Positions 34,491 through 45,350 of a DNA stretch of 64,000 nucleotides are shown piece after piece. This DNA is from Arthrobacter sp. UKPF54-2. GTDB taxonomy: Bacteria > Actinomycetota > Actinomycetes > Actinomycetales > Micrococcaceae. The position numbers and the translations under genes are program-made. The DNA is taken from contig NZ_CP040174.1 in assembly GCF_007858535.1 (NCBI RefSeq), forward strand, positions 2,480,001-2,544,000, written 5' to 3'. The notes under the pieces were generated by a model. It did not search any database. It saw nothing but the letters and a program-made list of their open reading frames with translations, and was not told the origin of the DNA. Numbering within the stretch: position 1 is the stretch's first letter; each line of letters starts with the position of its first letter.

Positions 34491-35618
34491 CTACCCGCCA
34501 AGGCTCAAAACCAGCGCAAAATCGGGGTTTTGGCCGTTGCTGAGGACCCAGAGCCGGCCGTCCGGCGCCAGGGAAACTTCGCGGATCCGGCCGTACTCTC
34601 CTGTGAAATAGGCCACAGGGTCCCCGGCAAATTCGCCCCGTAGCGGGACGGCCCAGAGCCGCTGGCCCCGGAGTGCCCCGAGGTAGGCCGTGTCGCCGAC
34701 GATTTCAAGGCCGCTCGGGGAGGACGACGCCGTCGAAGGCCACACCACCTTGGCATCCAGGAACCCCTCGTGGTGCGGGGCGCCGGTTACCTCGGGCCAG
34801 CCATAGTTGCCGCCGGGGACGATGAGGTTCAGCTCGTCGTCCACGTCCGGGCCGAATTCGCTCGCCCAGAGCCGTCCTGCGCTGTCCCAGTCGAGGCCCT
34901 GGACGTTGCGGTGCCCCAGGCTGTAGACGGGATTGTCGCCGAAGGGGTTTCCCGGGGCGGCTCTCCCTTCGGGGGTAAGGCGGAGGATCTTGCCGCCCAG
35001 TGCGTTCCGGTCCTGTGGCTGGCCGCGGCGTTGGGAGTCGCCGGTGCCGACGTAGAGATAGCCGTCCGGGCCGAAGCGGATCCGGCCGCCGTTGTGCGTG
35101 GAGGCCTTGGGGATCCCGGTGAAGATGACTTCGGCGGCGCCGAGTCCCAGCCGCGCCCCGCTGCCCTCGAGCCGGAAACGCGCGATCCGGTTGTCGCCCT
35201 GGGCGGTGAAGTAGGCGTACAGGTACCGGTCAGCCGCGAAGGCGGGGGATATTGCCAGCCCCAGCAGACCGCCTTCGCCGCCGGGGACGACGTCGGGCAC
35301 CTTGCCCACCGCCGTGGCCGGGCCGCTGCCGCCCGGCGGCACGGACTTCAGCAGGGCACTGTCCCGCTCGGAGATGAGGGCGGTGCCATCCGGCAGGAAA
35401 ACCGTCGACCAGGGCAGCGTCAACCCGGCGTCGACGCGGCCGGCAACCTGCGGCGTCCCTGGAGCGGCCGAGCTGGTGGCGGGGCTGCCCGCGGGCTGGC
35501 TCGTGGCGGCCTGGCCGCCGGGAGCCGGCGGAGCGGTGGGGCTGCCGGTGCAGCCGGCCGTCGCGAGCAGCAGAGCAGCCGCCGCCAGGGCGGCGCGCAG
35601 TGTCGACGGCCGGGGCAC
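34491..35618 (-). CDS. PQQ-dependent sugar dehydrogenase-like (GSDH) lipoprotein
   Basis: 375 residues. Lipobox ATAGC near residue 23, then a linker and a six-bladed beta-propeller of the glucose/sorbosone dehydrogenase family: LPWSTVFLPDG, GEGGLLGLAISP, STHNGGRIRFGPDGYLYVGTGD, SLGHRNVQGLDWD, SEFGPDVDDELN. The active-site His and calcium-site residues of these motifs are present. It would oxidise aldose sugars at the outer membrane face; the physiological substrate and whether PQQ is made here are unknown. GTG 35618 starts 2 nt after the sunset-domain gene stop. Confidence 0.9.
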   Translation of the reverse strand: MPRPSTLRAALAAAALLLATAGCTGSPTAPPAPGGQAATSQPAGSPATSSAAPGTPQVAGRVDAGLTLPWSTVFLPDGTALISERDSALLKSVPPGGSGPATAVGKVPDVVPGGEGGLLGLAISPAFAADRYLYAYFTAQGDNRIARFRLEGSGARLGLGAAEVIFTGIPKASTHNGGRIRFGPDGYLYVGTGDSQRRGQPQDRNALGGKILRLTPEGRAAPGNPFGDNPVYSLGHRNVQGLDWDSAGRLWASEFGPDVDDELNLIVPGGNYGWPEVTGAPHHEGFLDAKVVWPSTASSSPSGLEIVGDTAYLGALRGQRLWAVPLRGEFAGDPVAYFTGEYGRIREVSLAPDGRLWVLSNGQNPDFALVLSLGG

Positions 35619-35620
35619 CG

Positions 35621-36586
35621 CTAGGTCCGGGAGCGGCGCGGCGGCCGGAAGCCTGCCGCTTCGGCGTGGGCCGCGGAAAGGAACCAGACCTCAGCCCGGG
35701 TTTCTTCATAGGAGGGGCTGGTCTCGTCGTGGTAGATCATCGAGGAGGCATTTCCTTTGACGGTGAAGCCGTCGGGCCCGCTGCCGTCCGGGGCCGGCAT
35801 CGCCGAACCCTCGCCGTAGGGCTGTTCCGCCGCCAGATGCCCTGCCGGCGCCGCAGTGTGGCTCGCGAAGCCCTCGGCGGCCGCTGCCGAGGAGGCAGCC
35901 TGCATGGTCTCTGCCTCGGCGACGTCGGCGGCCTCGGCGGCCGCCGATTCCGCCCCGGGAAGGGTGGGAGCATGCGGTTCGGTGTACTCGGGGTGGTGCA
36001 CGGGGGTGTGCCCGGCCGGCTGCTCCCGCCCGGCGACGCCGGCCGCCATGTCCCCGGCCGCCATGTCCCCGGCCGCCATGTCCCCGGGGCGGCTGCCGGC
36101 GGCGGTGTGTCCGGTGTGGGCGTGGTCGTGGTGGGTGGCGGGGTGCGCCTCAGCCGGCGCAGTTTCCGACCATTGGGTCTCCCAGTCCGCACTCTCCGCG
36201 CCGGTCTCCTGCGCGGGCGCAGCCGCCGCGGGCGCACTAGCCGCCGGCGCGTCCGCCGTGGGCGCACCAGCCGAGGGAGCGCTTGCCAGGGCGGTGTCGT
36301 CGGCGTCGTCGTCGGCGGTGCTCGGCGGCTCCGGCTCGGCGTTGCTGAAGCCTGCGGCGGACGGCATCCCGGTAGTGGCCGCCGCGGCTGCCGACGCGGC
36401 GGCCGTCCCGCCAGACAGGGCGCCGTCGTGGCGCTCCCTGTCCGGAGCAGCGTGCGGTGCGGCGGCGGATCCGGCCCCCGTGGACGTCGAGGTTCCGGTC
36501 CGGCTGCGGGAACCGTTGCGGTTCAGCTGCCACCACACGACGCCGACAATCACCGCGATGACGATGAGCCAGATAATCCAATCCAT
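35621..36586 (-). CDS. Membrane-anchored sunset-domain protein with low-complexity stalk
   Basis: 321 residues. One N-terminal span (WIIWLIVIAVIVGVVWW), about 220 residues of Ala/Asp/Glu/Gly/His-rich stalk including GDMAAG repeated three times, then a small C-terminal domain (FTVKGNASSMIYHDETSPSY, then TRAEVWFLSAAHAEAAGF) of the sunset type seen in many actinobacterial proteins. The domain's role is not known. ATG 36586 has AGAAGGA 7 nt upstream. It leads the two-gene unit with the GSDH lipoprotein. Confidence 0.85.
   Translation of the reverse strand: MDWIIWLIVIAVIVGVVWWQLNRNGSRSRTGTSTSTGAGSAAAPHAAPDRERHDGALSGGTAAASAAAAATTGMPSAAGFSNAEPEPPSTADDDADDTALASAPSAGAPTADAPAASAPAAAAPAQETGAESADWETQWSETAPAEAHPATHHDHAHTGHTAAGSRPGDMAAGDMAAGDMAAGVAGREQPAGHTPVHHPEYTEPHAPTLPGAESAAAEAADVAEAETMQAASSAAAAEGFASHTAAPAGHLAAEQPYGEGSAMPAPDGSGPDGFTVKGNASSMIYHDETSPSYEETRAEVWFLSAAHAEAAGFRPPRRSRT
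36041..36085. repeat. Three tandem 15-bp repeats
   Basis: GGCCGCCATGTCCCC repeated three times without change, encoding (G-D-M-A-A) x3 on the minus strand in the stalk of the sunset-domain protein. Prone to copy-number change. Confidence 0.9.
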
Positions 36587-36679
36587 GGCCGAATCCTTCT
36601 GTCGAGGCGGCAGGGTTGCCGTTGCTTGACGTTACGTCCGGCCCAACGCGGCTGTCCAGCATTCAGGACCCGCCGCGTG

Positions 36680-36685
36680 TAGCCT
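36680..36685 (+). promoter_or_regulatory. -10 element for a leaderless lysR gene
   Basis: TAGCCT ends 6 nt before ATG 36692, with no ribosome-binding site. Confidence 0.5.
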
Positions 36686-36691
36686 CGCTCC

Positions 36692-37630
36692 ATGGACTTC
36701 AAGCGACTGCGGATCCTTCGCGAACTGGCGGACCGCGGCACGGTGGGGGCCACCGCCGATGCCTTGCGGGTGACGCCGTCAGCCGTCTCGCAGCAGCTCA
36801 AGACCCTGCAGGAGGAGCTCGGCGTCGTCCTCGTGGAGAAGTCAGGCAGGGGAGTGCGGCTGACCGAGGCGGGCCTGGCCATGGCCGGGGCGGCGGCGGA
36901 CGTGGCCACAGCCATGGCCCGCGCCGAAGCCACCATCGACACCTACCGGCTCGGCTGGCAGACCCGGATCAAGGCGGCGTTCTTTCCCAGCGCCGCGGAG
37001 ATGTTCCTGCCCGGCCTCCTGCACCGGGTGAAGGAGATTGAGGGGCTCCGCTTTGAGGCGCACTTCGAGGACCCCGGCGTTGCCGGCTTTGCCGCCCTGG
37101 CCGCCGACTATGACATCGTCCTGGCGCACAGCGTCGACGGGCCCGACGTGTTCGCCCGCCAAGGCCTCCAGGTCATCCCCCTATTGGACGAGCCGCTCGA
37201 TGTGGCGGTGCCGACGGGCCACGCCCTGGCCGGCAAGGCGACGCTCAGCGCCGACGACGTCATCGGGTTTCCGTGGATGGGGGTGCCCGAGGGTTTCCCC
37301 TTTGACACCGTGCTGCGACAGATCGAAACCCAGGCCGATTCCCCTGCCCTGCGGGCGCAGCTCTTCCCGGACCTCCGCGTCCTGGAGGCGCTGGTCAGCG
37401 CCGGGCACGGGCTCAGCCTGCTGCCGCGCTACACCGCCCTGAAGAACCAGGGCAAAGGTTTTGTGCTCCGCCCGCTCCGCGGCGTCAAGGCCAGCCGCAG
37501 CATCGTGGCCCTGGCCCGCCCCGAAGCGGCCGCCCGGACCACCATCCGGGAGGTGCTCTCGATGCTCAAGGCGGAGGCCCGGGCCGTCGCCGAAGCCCCG
37601 GAACTGCGTGATGCGGCCCACAGCGGCTGA
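36692..37630 (+). CDS. LysR-family transcriptional regulator
   Basis: 312 residues: N-terminal HTH (LRILRELADRGTVGATADAL, SAVSQQLKTLQEELGVVLVEK) and a LysR-type effector domain (residues about 90-295). The next gene in the same direction is ilvD, 139 bp away with its own promoter features, so control of ilvD is possible but not shown. Confidence 0.92.
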   Translation: MDFKRLRILRELADRGTVGATADALRVTPSAVSQQLKTLQEELGVVLVEKSGRGVRLTEAGLAMAGAAADVATAMARAEATIDTYRLGWQTRIKAAFFPSAAEMFLPGLLHRVKEIEGLRFEAHFEDPGVAGFAALAADYDIVLAHSVDGPDVFARQGLQVIPLLDEPLDVAVPTGHALAGKATLSADDVIGFPWMGVPEGFPFDTVLRQIETQADSPALRAQLFPDLRVLEALVSAGHGLSLLPRYTALKNQGKGFVLRPLRGVKASRSIVALARPEAAARTTIREVLSMLKAEARAVAEAPELRDAAHSG

Positions 37631-37667
37631 ATCCCACCCTGGCCCGACCGGCCGTCCAGTCCACACA

Positions 37668-37675
37668 GTGAGACA
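37668..37675 (+). promoter_or_regulatory. GTGAGACA element upstream of ilvD
   Basis: GTGAGACA lies 95 bp before ilvD. The same core precedes ilvB (39633) and leuB (52726). Candidate site for a branched-chain amino acid regulator. Confidence 0.45.
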
Positions 37676-37756
37676 AGCGTCCACCATTCGGGCGAAATAT
37701 TCCCGCTTTTGCGCTTAATGAGCCATTCCGGCTCGTTGCCGCCGATGCCGGAGCCC

Positions 37757-37762
37757 TAGACT
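37757..37762 (+). promoter_or_regulatory. -10 element for leaderless ilvD
   Basis: TAGACT ends 7 nt before ATG 37770. No ribosome-binding site is present in TTCACCC. Confidence 0.6.
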
Positions 37763-37769
37763 TTCACCC

Positions 37770-39491
37770 ATGAGTGAGGACACCCAAACAGCGACAGCCA
37801 CCACACCGGACATCAAACCCCGCAGCCGGGTCGTCACCGATGGAATCCACGCCGCGCCCGCGCGCGGGATGTTCCGGGCGGTCGGCATGGGCGACGACGA
37901 CTTCGCCAAGCCCCAGATCGGCGTGGCGAGTTCCTGGAACGAAATCACTCCCTGCAACCTCTCCCTGAACCGGCTGGCCCAGGGCGCCAAGGAAGGCGTG
38001 CACGCCGGCGGCGGGTTCCCGATGCAGTTCGGCACGATCTCCGTGTCCGACGGCATCTCCATGGGCCACGAGGGCATGCACTTCTCCCTGGTCTCCCGCG
38101 AGGTCATCGCAGACTCGGTTGAAACCGTCATGCAGGCCGAGCGCATCGATGGCTCCGTGCTGCTGGCCGGCTGTGACAAGTCCCTGCCCGGCATGCTGAT
38201 GGCGGCCGCCCGGCTGGACCTTGCGAGCGTCTTCCTCTACGCCGGCTCGATCATGCCCGGCTGGGTCAAGCTGGAGGACGGTTCCGAAAAGGAAGTCACC
38301 CTGATTGACGCCTTCGAAGCCGTGGGCGCCTGTGCCGCGGGCAAAATGAGCATGGAGGACCTGACCCGCATCGAGAAGGCGATCTGCCCGGGCGAAGGCG
38401 CCTGCGGCGGCATGTACACCGCCAACACCATGGCCTGCATCGGCGAGGCGCTGGGCATGTCCCTACCCGGCTCGGCCGCGCCGCCCTCGGCCGACCGGCG
38501 CCGCGACGACTTCGCCCGCAAGTCCGGCGAGGCGGTCGTGAACCTGCTGCGCAAGGGCATCACCGCCCGCGACATCATGACCAAAAAGGCCTTCGAAAAC
38601 GCGATCGCCGTGACCATGGCCTTCGGTGGCTCCACCAACGCCGTCCTGCACCTGCTCGCCATCGCCCGCGAGGCCGAGGTCGAACTGACGCTGGATGACT
38701 TCAACCGCATCGGCGACCGGATCCCGCACCTCGGCGACCTCAAGCCGTTCGGCCGTTACGTGATGACCGACGTCGACAAGATCGGCGGCGTGCCGGTCAT
38801 CATGCGCGCACTGCTCGACGCCGGGCTGCTGCACGGCGACTGCCTCACCGTCACCGGCAAGACCGTTGCCGAGAACCTCGCCGCGATCAACCCGCCGGAC
38901 CTGGACGGCAAGATCCTCCGCGCGATGGACAATCCGATCCACAAGACCGGCGGCATCACCATCCTGCACGGCACGATGGCCCCGGAGGGCGCCGTCGTGA
39001 AGAGCGCCGGCTTCGACGCCGACGTCTTCGAGGGCACCGCCCGCGTCTTCGAGCGCGAACAAGGCGCCCTGGACGCCCTGGACAAGGGTCAGATCAAGGC
39101 CGGCGACGTCGTCGTGATCCGCTACGAGGGACCCAAGGGCGGCCCGGGCATGCGCGAGATGCTCGCCATCACCGGCGCCATCAAGGGTGCCGGCCTCGGC
39201 AAGGACGTGCTGCTGCTGACCGACGGCCGCTTCTCCGGCGGGACGACGGGTCTCTGCATCGGCCACGTCGCCCCGGAAGCGGTCGACGGCGGCCCGATCG
39301 CGTTCGTCAAGGACGGCGACCGGATCCGGGTCGACATCGCGGCCCGCAGCTTTGACCTCCTGGTCGACGAGGCCGAGCTCGAGGCCCGCAAGGTGGGCTG
39401 GGAGCCGCTGCCGGCCAAGTTCACCAAGGGTGTGCTCGCCAAGTACGCCAAGCTCGTCCACAGCGCCTCCACCGGCGCCTACTGCGGGTAA
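37770..39491 (+). CDS. ilvD: Dihydroxy-acid dehydratase
   Basis: 573 residues. It dehydrates dihydroxyisovalerate and dihydroxymethylvalerate to the 2-oxoacid precursors of valine, leucine and isoleucine. Fe-S cluster cysteines are in [16 protein letters not shown] and [14 protein letters not shown]; the C-terminal [19 protein letters not shown] is a family signature. It stands apart from ilvBNC, ending in its own terminator. Confidence 0.97.
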   Translation: MSEDTQTATATTPDIKPRSRVVTDGIHAAPARGMFRAVGMGDDDFAKPQIGVASSWNEITPCNLSLNRLAQGAKEGVHAGGGFPMQFGTISVSDGISMGHEGMHFSLVSREVIADSVETVMQAERIDGSVLLAGCDKSLPGMLMAAARLDLASVFLYAGSIMPGWVKLEDGSEKEVTLIDAFEAVGACAAGKMSMEDLTRIEKAICPGEGACGGMYTANTMACIGEALGMSLPGSAAPPSADRRRDDFARKSGEAVVNLLRKGITARDIMTKKAFENAIAVTMAFGGSTNAVLHLLAIAREAEVELTLDDFNRIGDRIPHLGDLKPFGRYVMTDVDKIGGVPVIMRALLDAGLLHGDCLTVTGKTVAENLAAINPPDLDGKILRAMDNPIHKTGGITILHGTMAPEGAVVKSAGFDADVFEGTARVFEREQGALDALDKGQIKAGDVVVIRYEGPKGGPGMREMLAITGAIKGAGLGKDVLLLTDGRFSGGTTGLCIGHVAPEAVDGGPIAFVKDGDRIRVDIAARSFDLLVDEAELEARKVGWEPLPAKFTKGVLAKYAKLVHSASTGAYCG

Positions 39492-39497
39492 TACCTT

Positions 39498-39533
39498 CCC
39501 CAAGGACACGGCGCGAGCGCCGTGCCCTTGGGG
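39498..39533. terminator. Hairpin terminator after ilvD
   Basis: CCCCAAGG-A-CACGGC / GCCGTG-C-CCTTGGGG, starting 7 nt after the ilvD stop. No T tract. Confidence 0.65.
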
Positions 39534-39632
39534 CCCCTCGGTATTCCCCTTATTAAGCCCTGCCGCCTAAGGCGGTCAGGTCACCGGGGGAATTGGGGAA
39601 GAGTTCAAAAAGTGGACGCCGTTGTCCACATC

Positions 39633-39669
39633 GTGAGACAGGGCCCGGCCTCGTTGACAGCTGTCTCAC
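39633..39669. promoter_or_regulatory. Inverted repeat GTGAGACAG / CTGTCTCAC over the ilvB promoter
   Basis: Perfect 9-bp arms at 39633-39641 and 39661-39669. The right part overlaps TTGACA (39654-39659), a good -35 that is 18 bp from AAAACT (39678-39683). A regulator bound here would cover the promoter. Confidence 0.6.
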
Positions 39670-39689
39670 GCAGAGGGAAAACTGAACGC

Positions 39690-39776
39690 ATGACCGCAAT
39701 CGTCACCACCGGCCGCGTTGCATGCGAGAGTGCTGCAGGTGTATCCGTCGTCCTTACCAAGCGCGTGGCTCCATAG
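39690..39776 (+). CDS. Branched-chain operon leader peptide
   Basis: 28-codon frame MTAIVTTGRVACESAAGVSV followed by VLTKRVAP and a stop. Eight of 28 codons are Ile, Val or Leu, with V-S-V-V-L as the densest stretch. The ATG is 6 nt after the -10-like AAAACT, so it may be leaderless. It lies directly before a terminator and ilvB, as expected of transcription attenuation by ribosome stalling. Confidence 0.75.
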   Translation: MTAIVTTGRVACESAAGVSVVLTKRVAP

Positions 39777-39804
39777 CCTCCACTGGTAACGAACCGTCAC
39801 GCGC

Positions 39805-39843
39805 AAACCCCTCGAAGAGCCGCCAAGGCTGAGGGGTTTTTTT
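39805..39843 (+). terminator. Attenuator terminator upstream of ilvB
   Basis: AAACCCCTC (39805-39813) pairs with GAGGGGTTT (39831-39839), with an inner AGCC/GGCT stem and seven T residues from 39837. A weaker GGCT-CCAT-AGCC hairpin (39767-39778) at the leader peptide's end offers alternative pairing. Confidence 0.85.
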
Positions 39844-39892
39844 ATTACCCGCAGTTCCACGATCACAGAAGATCCACCAAAGGAAGAGTCCG

Positions 39893-41791
39893 ATGAGCAA
39901 AGGATCGCCGATCAGCCCCTCGCTGATGGCCACAAAGTCCGCTGGAGCCCCCAAGGCTCCGGACCGCGTCGAACGCCCGGCCGACGCCGGCGTCGAGCAT
40001 GCTGCTGCCTCTCCCGTCCTTGGGCCGAACAACGTCGTACCCCCGACGGTGATGACCGGCTCACAAGCAATCGTCCGCGCGCTCGAAGAACTCGGCGTCG
40101 AGGATATTTTCGGTTTGCCCGGTGGCGCGATCCTGCCCACCTATGACCCCTTGATGGCCTCCAAAATGAACCACATTCTGGTCCGTCACGAACAGGGAGC
40201 CGGCCACGCAGCGCAAGGCTATGCCATGGTCACCGGACGGGTCGGCGTCTGTATCGCCACCTCGGGCCCCGGTGCCACCAACCTCGTTACCGCCATCATG
40301 GACGCCCATATGGACTCCGTGCCGATGGTGGCCATCACCGGCCAGGTCTCCAGCGGTGTCATCGGCACCGACGCTTTCCAGGAGGCGGACATCGTCGGCA
40401 TCACCATGCCGATCACCAAGCACTCCTTCCTGGTCACCGACCCCAACGACATCCCGCACGTGATGGCCGAGGCGTTCCACCTGGCCTCGACCGGCCGGCC
40501 GGGCCCCGTCCTCGTGGACGTGGCCAAGGATGCCCAGCAGGGCCAGATGACATTCTCCTGGCCGCCCAAAATCGACCTCCCCGGCTACCGGCCGGTGCTC
40601 CGCGGCCACAGCAAGCAGGTCCGTGAGGCCGCCCGCCTGATCGCGGCCGCCAGCAAGCCGGTGCTCTACGTCGGCGGCGGTGTGGTCAAGGCCCACGCGT
40701 CCGCCGAACTCCGGGAACTGGCCGAGCTTTCCGGCGCCCCGGTGGTCACCACGCTGATGGCCCGGGGTGTCTTCCCGGACTCGCACCCGCAGCACGTGGG
40801 CATGCCCGGCATGCACGGCACGGTGTCCGCCGTGACCGCGCTGCAGCAGTCGGACCTGCTGATCACCCTCGGCGCGCGCTTCGATGACCGGGTCACCGGC
40901 ATCCTGAAGTCCTTCGCCCCGAACGCCAAGGTCATCCATGCGGACATCGATCCGGCGGAAATCTCCAAGAACCGCACCGCGGACGTGCCGATCGTGGGTT
41001 CGGTCAAGGAGATCATCCCGGAGCTCAGCGAGGCCCTGCGCCTGCAGTTCGAAACCTCTGGCACCCCGGACCTGGCCAACTGGTGGGCCTTCCTGAACAA
41101 CCTCAAGGAGACCTACCCCCTCGGCTGGACCGAACCCGAGGACGGCCTCAGCGCCCCGCAGCGCGTGATCGAGCGGATCGGCGCCCTCACCGGCCCCGAG
41201 GGCGTCTACGTCGCCGGCGTCGGCCAGCACCAGATGTGGGCCTCCCAGTTCATCAAGTACGAGCGCCCGCACGCCTGGCTGAACTCCGGCGGCGCCGGCA
41301 CCATGGGCTACGCCGTGCCGGCCGCCATGGGCGCCAAGGTGGGGGAGCCGGACCGGGTGGTCTGGGCGATCGACGGCGACGGCTGCTTCCAGATGACCAA
41401 CCAGGAACTGGCCACCTGCGCGATCAACAAGATCCCGATCAAGGTCGCGGTGATCAACAACTCCTCCCTGGGCATGGTGCGCCAGTGGCAGACCCTCTTC
41501 TACGAGGGCCGCTACTCCAACACCGACCTCAACACCGGCCACGACACCGTCAGGATCCCGGACTTCGTCAAGCTGGCAGACGCCTACGGCTGCGCCGCGT
41601 TCCGCTGCGAACGCGACGAGGACATCGACGCCACCATCCAGAAGGCACTGGAGATCAACGACCGCCCGGTGGTCATCGACTTTGTCGTGAGCCCGAACTC
41701 CATGGTGTGGCCGATGGTCCCCGCCGGAGTCAGCAACGACCAGATCCAGGTTGCCCGCAACATGACCCCGGACTGGGAAGAAGAGGACTGA
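39893..41791 (+). CDS. ilvB: Acetolactate synthase, large subunit
   Basis: 632 residues, ThDP enzyme forming acetolactate or acetohydroxybutyrate. An N-terminal extension of about 45 residues precedes the conserved [27 protein letters not shown]. The ThDP glutamate is in [15 protein letters not shown] and the Mg-diphosphate motif in [18 protein letters not shown] 39893 has AAGGAAGAG upstream. First structural gene after the attenuator. Confidence 0.97.
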   Translation: MSKGSPISPSLMATKSAGAPKAPDRVERPADAGVEHAAASPVLGPNNVVPPTVMTGSQAIVRALEELGVEDIFGLPGGAILPTYDPLMASKMNHILVRHEQGAGHAAQGYAMVTGRVGVCIATSGPGATNLVTAIMDAHMDSVPMVAITGQVSSGVIGTDAFQEADIVGITMPITKHSFLVTDPNDIPHVMAEAFHLASTGRPGPVLVDVAKDAQQGQMTFSWPPKIDLPGYRPVLRGHSKQVREAARLIAAASKPVLYVGGGVVKAHASAELRELAELSGAPVVTTLMARGVFPDSHPQHVGMPGMHGTVSAVTALQQSDLLITLGARFDDRVTGILKSFAPNAKVIHADIDPAEISKNRTADVPIVGSVKEIIPELSEALRLQFETSGTPDLANWWAFLNNLKETYPLGWTEPEDGLSAPQRVIERIGALTGPEGVYVAGVGQHQMWASQFIKYERPHAWLNSGGAGTMGYAVPAAMGAKVGEPDRVVWAIDGDGCFQMTNQELATCAINKIPIKVAVINNSSLGMVRQWQTLFYEGRYSNTDLNTGHDTVRIPDFVKLADAYGCAAFRCERDEDIDATIQKALEINDRPVVIDFVVSPNSMVWPMVPAGVSNDQIQVARNMTPDWEEED

Positions 41792-41793
41792 AC

Positions 41794-43418
<1,625 letters not shown>

Positions 43419-43430
43419 GGCAACTGGCCG

Positions 43431-43473
43431 GCAGGGGGAGCCGGACACCATTACTGGGGTCCGGCTTCCCTGC
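43431..43473. terminator. Hairpin after ilvC
   Basis: GCAGGGGGAGCCGGAC and GTCCGGCTTCCCTGC pair with one bulge. It begins 12 nt after the ilvC stop. No T tract, but a very stable stem. Confidence 0.7.
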
Positions 43474-43549
43474 GTTGAGCATTACCGAGCATCACCCACG
43501 TTTCACCAAAATCCCCACCTGAATTACAAGAGAGCTAAAGAGGTCACCG

Positions 43550-45145
43550 GTGACAAGCACCAAACCTGTCGTACTCCTCGCTGAGGAACTTTCGCCCGCC
43601 ACAGTCGAGGCCCTCGGCCCGGACTTTGAAATCCGCCAGACCGACGGCGCCGACCGTTCCCAGCTGCTCTCCGCGATCGCCGACGTCGACGCGATCCTGA
43701 TCCGCTCCGCCACCCAGGTCGACGCCGAGGCGATCGCCGCCGCGAAGAACCTCAAGGTGATCGCCCGTGCCGGCGTGGGCCTGGACAACGTGGACATCAA
43801 GGCCGCCACCCAGGCCGGCGTCATGGTGGTCAACGCCCCGACGTCGAACATCGTCTCCGCCGCCGAACTCACGGTTGGCCACATCCTCAGCCTCGCCCGC
43901 CACATCCCGCAGGCCTCCGCCGCGCTCAAGGACGGCGAGTGGAAGCGTTCCAAGTACACCGGTACCGAGCTGTTCGAGAAGAAGATCGGCATCATCGGCC
44001 TCGGCCGGATCGGCGCCCTCGTCGCGGCCCGGCTGAAGGGCTTCGACACCAAGATCCTCGCCTACGACCCCTACATCACCTCGGCCCGCGCCGCCCAGCT
44101 CGGCGTGCAGCTGGTGACCCTGGACGAGCTGCTGGCGCAGTCGGACTTCATCACCATCCACATGCCCAAGACGCCCGAGACCGTCGGCATGCTCGGCGAG
44201 GACGCCTTCAAGAAGATGAAGCGCACCGCCTACGTCGTCAACGTCGCCCGCGGCGGCCTGGTGGACGAGGAGGCGCTCTACGCCGCGCTGGAGTCCGGCG
44301 AGATCGCCGGTGCCGGCGTGGACGTCTTCGTCAAGGAACCCAGCACCGACCTGCCGTTCTTCAAGCTCGACAACGTTGTGGTCACCCCGCACCTGGGAGC
44401 CTCCACCGACGAGGCCCAGGAAAAGGCCGGCGTCTCCGTGGCCAAGTCCGTCCGCCAGGCCCTGGCCGGCGAACTGGTCCCCGACGCCGTCAACGTCGCC
44501 GGCGGTGTGATCGCCCCGGACGTGCGCCCCGGCATCCCGCTGATCGAGAAACTGGGCCGGATCTTCACCGCCATGACCCACGCCTCGCTCACGCAGTTCG
44601 ACGTCGAGGTGGCCGGCGAGATCTCCTCGCTGGACGTCAAGGTCCTCGAACTGGCCGCGCTCAAGGGCATCTTCGCCGACGTCGTGACCGAGCAGGTCTC
44701 CTACGTCAACGCCCCCGTGATCGCCGAGCAGCGCGGCATCAACGTCCGGCTCATCACCACCCCGGACACGGAGTCCTACCGCAACGTCCTGACCCTGCGC
44801 GGTGCCCTGAGCGACGGCACCCAGATCTCGGTGGCCGGAACCCTGACCGGACCCAAGCAGGTCCAGAAATTGGTCGGGATCAACGGCTTCGAGGTCGAAA
44901 TCCCGATCAGCGAACACCTCGTGGTGGTGGCCTACTCGGACCGCCCGGGCGTTATCGGCACCATCGGCCACATCCTCGGCATGAACAACATCAACATCGC
45001 GGGCATGCAGGTGGCGCGGCAGACGGAGGGCGGCCAGGTGCTGGCACTCCTGACCATCGACAGCTCCGTGCCGCAGCAGGTCCTGGACGCGATCAAGGCC
45101 GGAATCGGCGCCGAAATGGTCCGCGAAGTCGACCTCGAGGACTAA
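43550..45145 (+). CDS. serA: D-3-phosphoglycerate dehydrogenase
   Basis: 531 residues, the long form: substrate and NAD domains (GLGRIGALVAARL, NVARGGLVDEEALYAAL, catalytic His in TPHLGAS), an intervening allosteric substrate-binding domain (about 320-450) and a C-terminal ACT domain (LVVVAYSDRPGVIGTIGHIL) for serine feedback. First step of serine synthesis. GTG 43550 follows AGAGG. It has its own space after the ilvC hairpin. Confidence 0.97.
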   Translation: MTSTKPVVLLAEELSPATVEALGPDFEIRQTDGADRSQLLSAIADVDAILIRSATQVDAEAIAAAKNLKVIARAGVGLDNVDIKAATQAGVMVVNAPTSNIVSAAELTVGHILSLARHIPQASAALKDGEWKRSKYTGTELFEKKIGIIGLGRIGALVAARLKGFDTKILAYDPYITSARAAQLGVQLVTLDELLAQSDFITIHMPKTPETVGMLGEDAFKKMKRTAYVVNVARGGLVDEEALYAALESGEIAGAGVDVFVKEPSTDLPFFKLDNVVVTPHLGASTDEAQEKAGVSVAKSVRQALAGELVPDAVNVAGGVIAPDVRPGIPLIEKLGRIFTAMTHASLTQFDVEVAGEISSLDVKVLELAALKGIFADVVTEQVSYVNAPVIAEQRGINVRLITTPDTESYRNVLTLRGALSDGTQISVAGTLTGPKQVQKLVGINGFEVEIPISEHLVVVAYSDRPGVIGTIGHILGMNNINIAGMQVARQTEGGQVLALLTIDSSVPQQVLDAIKAGIGAEMVREVDLED

Positions 45146-45201
45146 AGCCCCACGTCGGACGCCTGCGGCGGCAAAACCGCCGCGGGCGGCCACGAAGAAG
45201 C

Positions 45202-45265
45202 GGCCGGTCTGCGTACAATGGCTAGGTCCGAATTTCGGATCTGGCCGGCAGACCGGCCTTTACTT
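45202..45265 (+). promoter_or_regulatory. Nested inverted repeats with terminator-like end between serA and the ABC exporter
   Basis: GGCCGGTCTGC (45202-45212) is repeated inverted as GCAGACCGGCC (45248-45258). Inside lie TACAAT (45214-45219, -10-like) and the palindrome TCCGAA-T-TTCGGA (45227-45239). The right arm can instead fold locally as GGCCGG-CAGA-CCGGCC (45243-45258) followed by TTTACTTTT, an intrinsic terminator. The two folds exclude each other. Confidence 0.55.
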
Positions 45266-45350
45266 TTGCACACCCGGCCGGGGACGCCGTTATTTTCCAG
45301 CGCGGAAATGAACAGTGGTGTGCGCACGCAATCCAGCTTTCAGGAGCCCA

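Noticed and set aside
39601..39892. T-box or leucine riboswitch upstream of ilvB
   Set aside because: No T-box sequence or specifier loop found. The leader peptide with branched-chain codons explains the terminator better.
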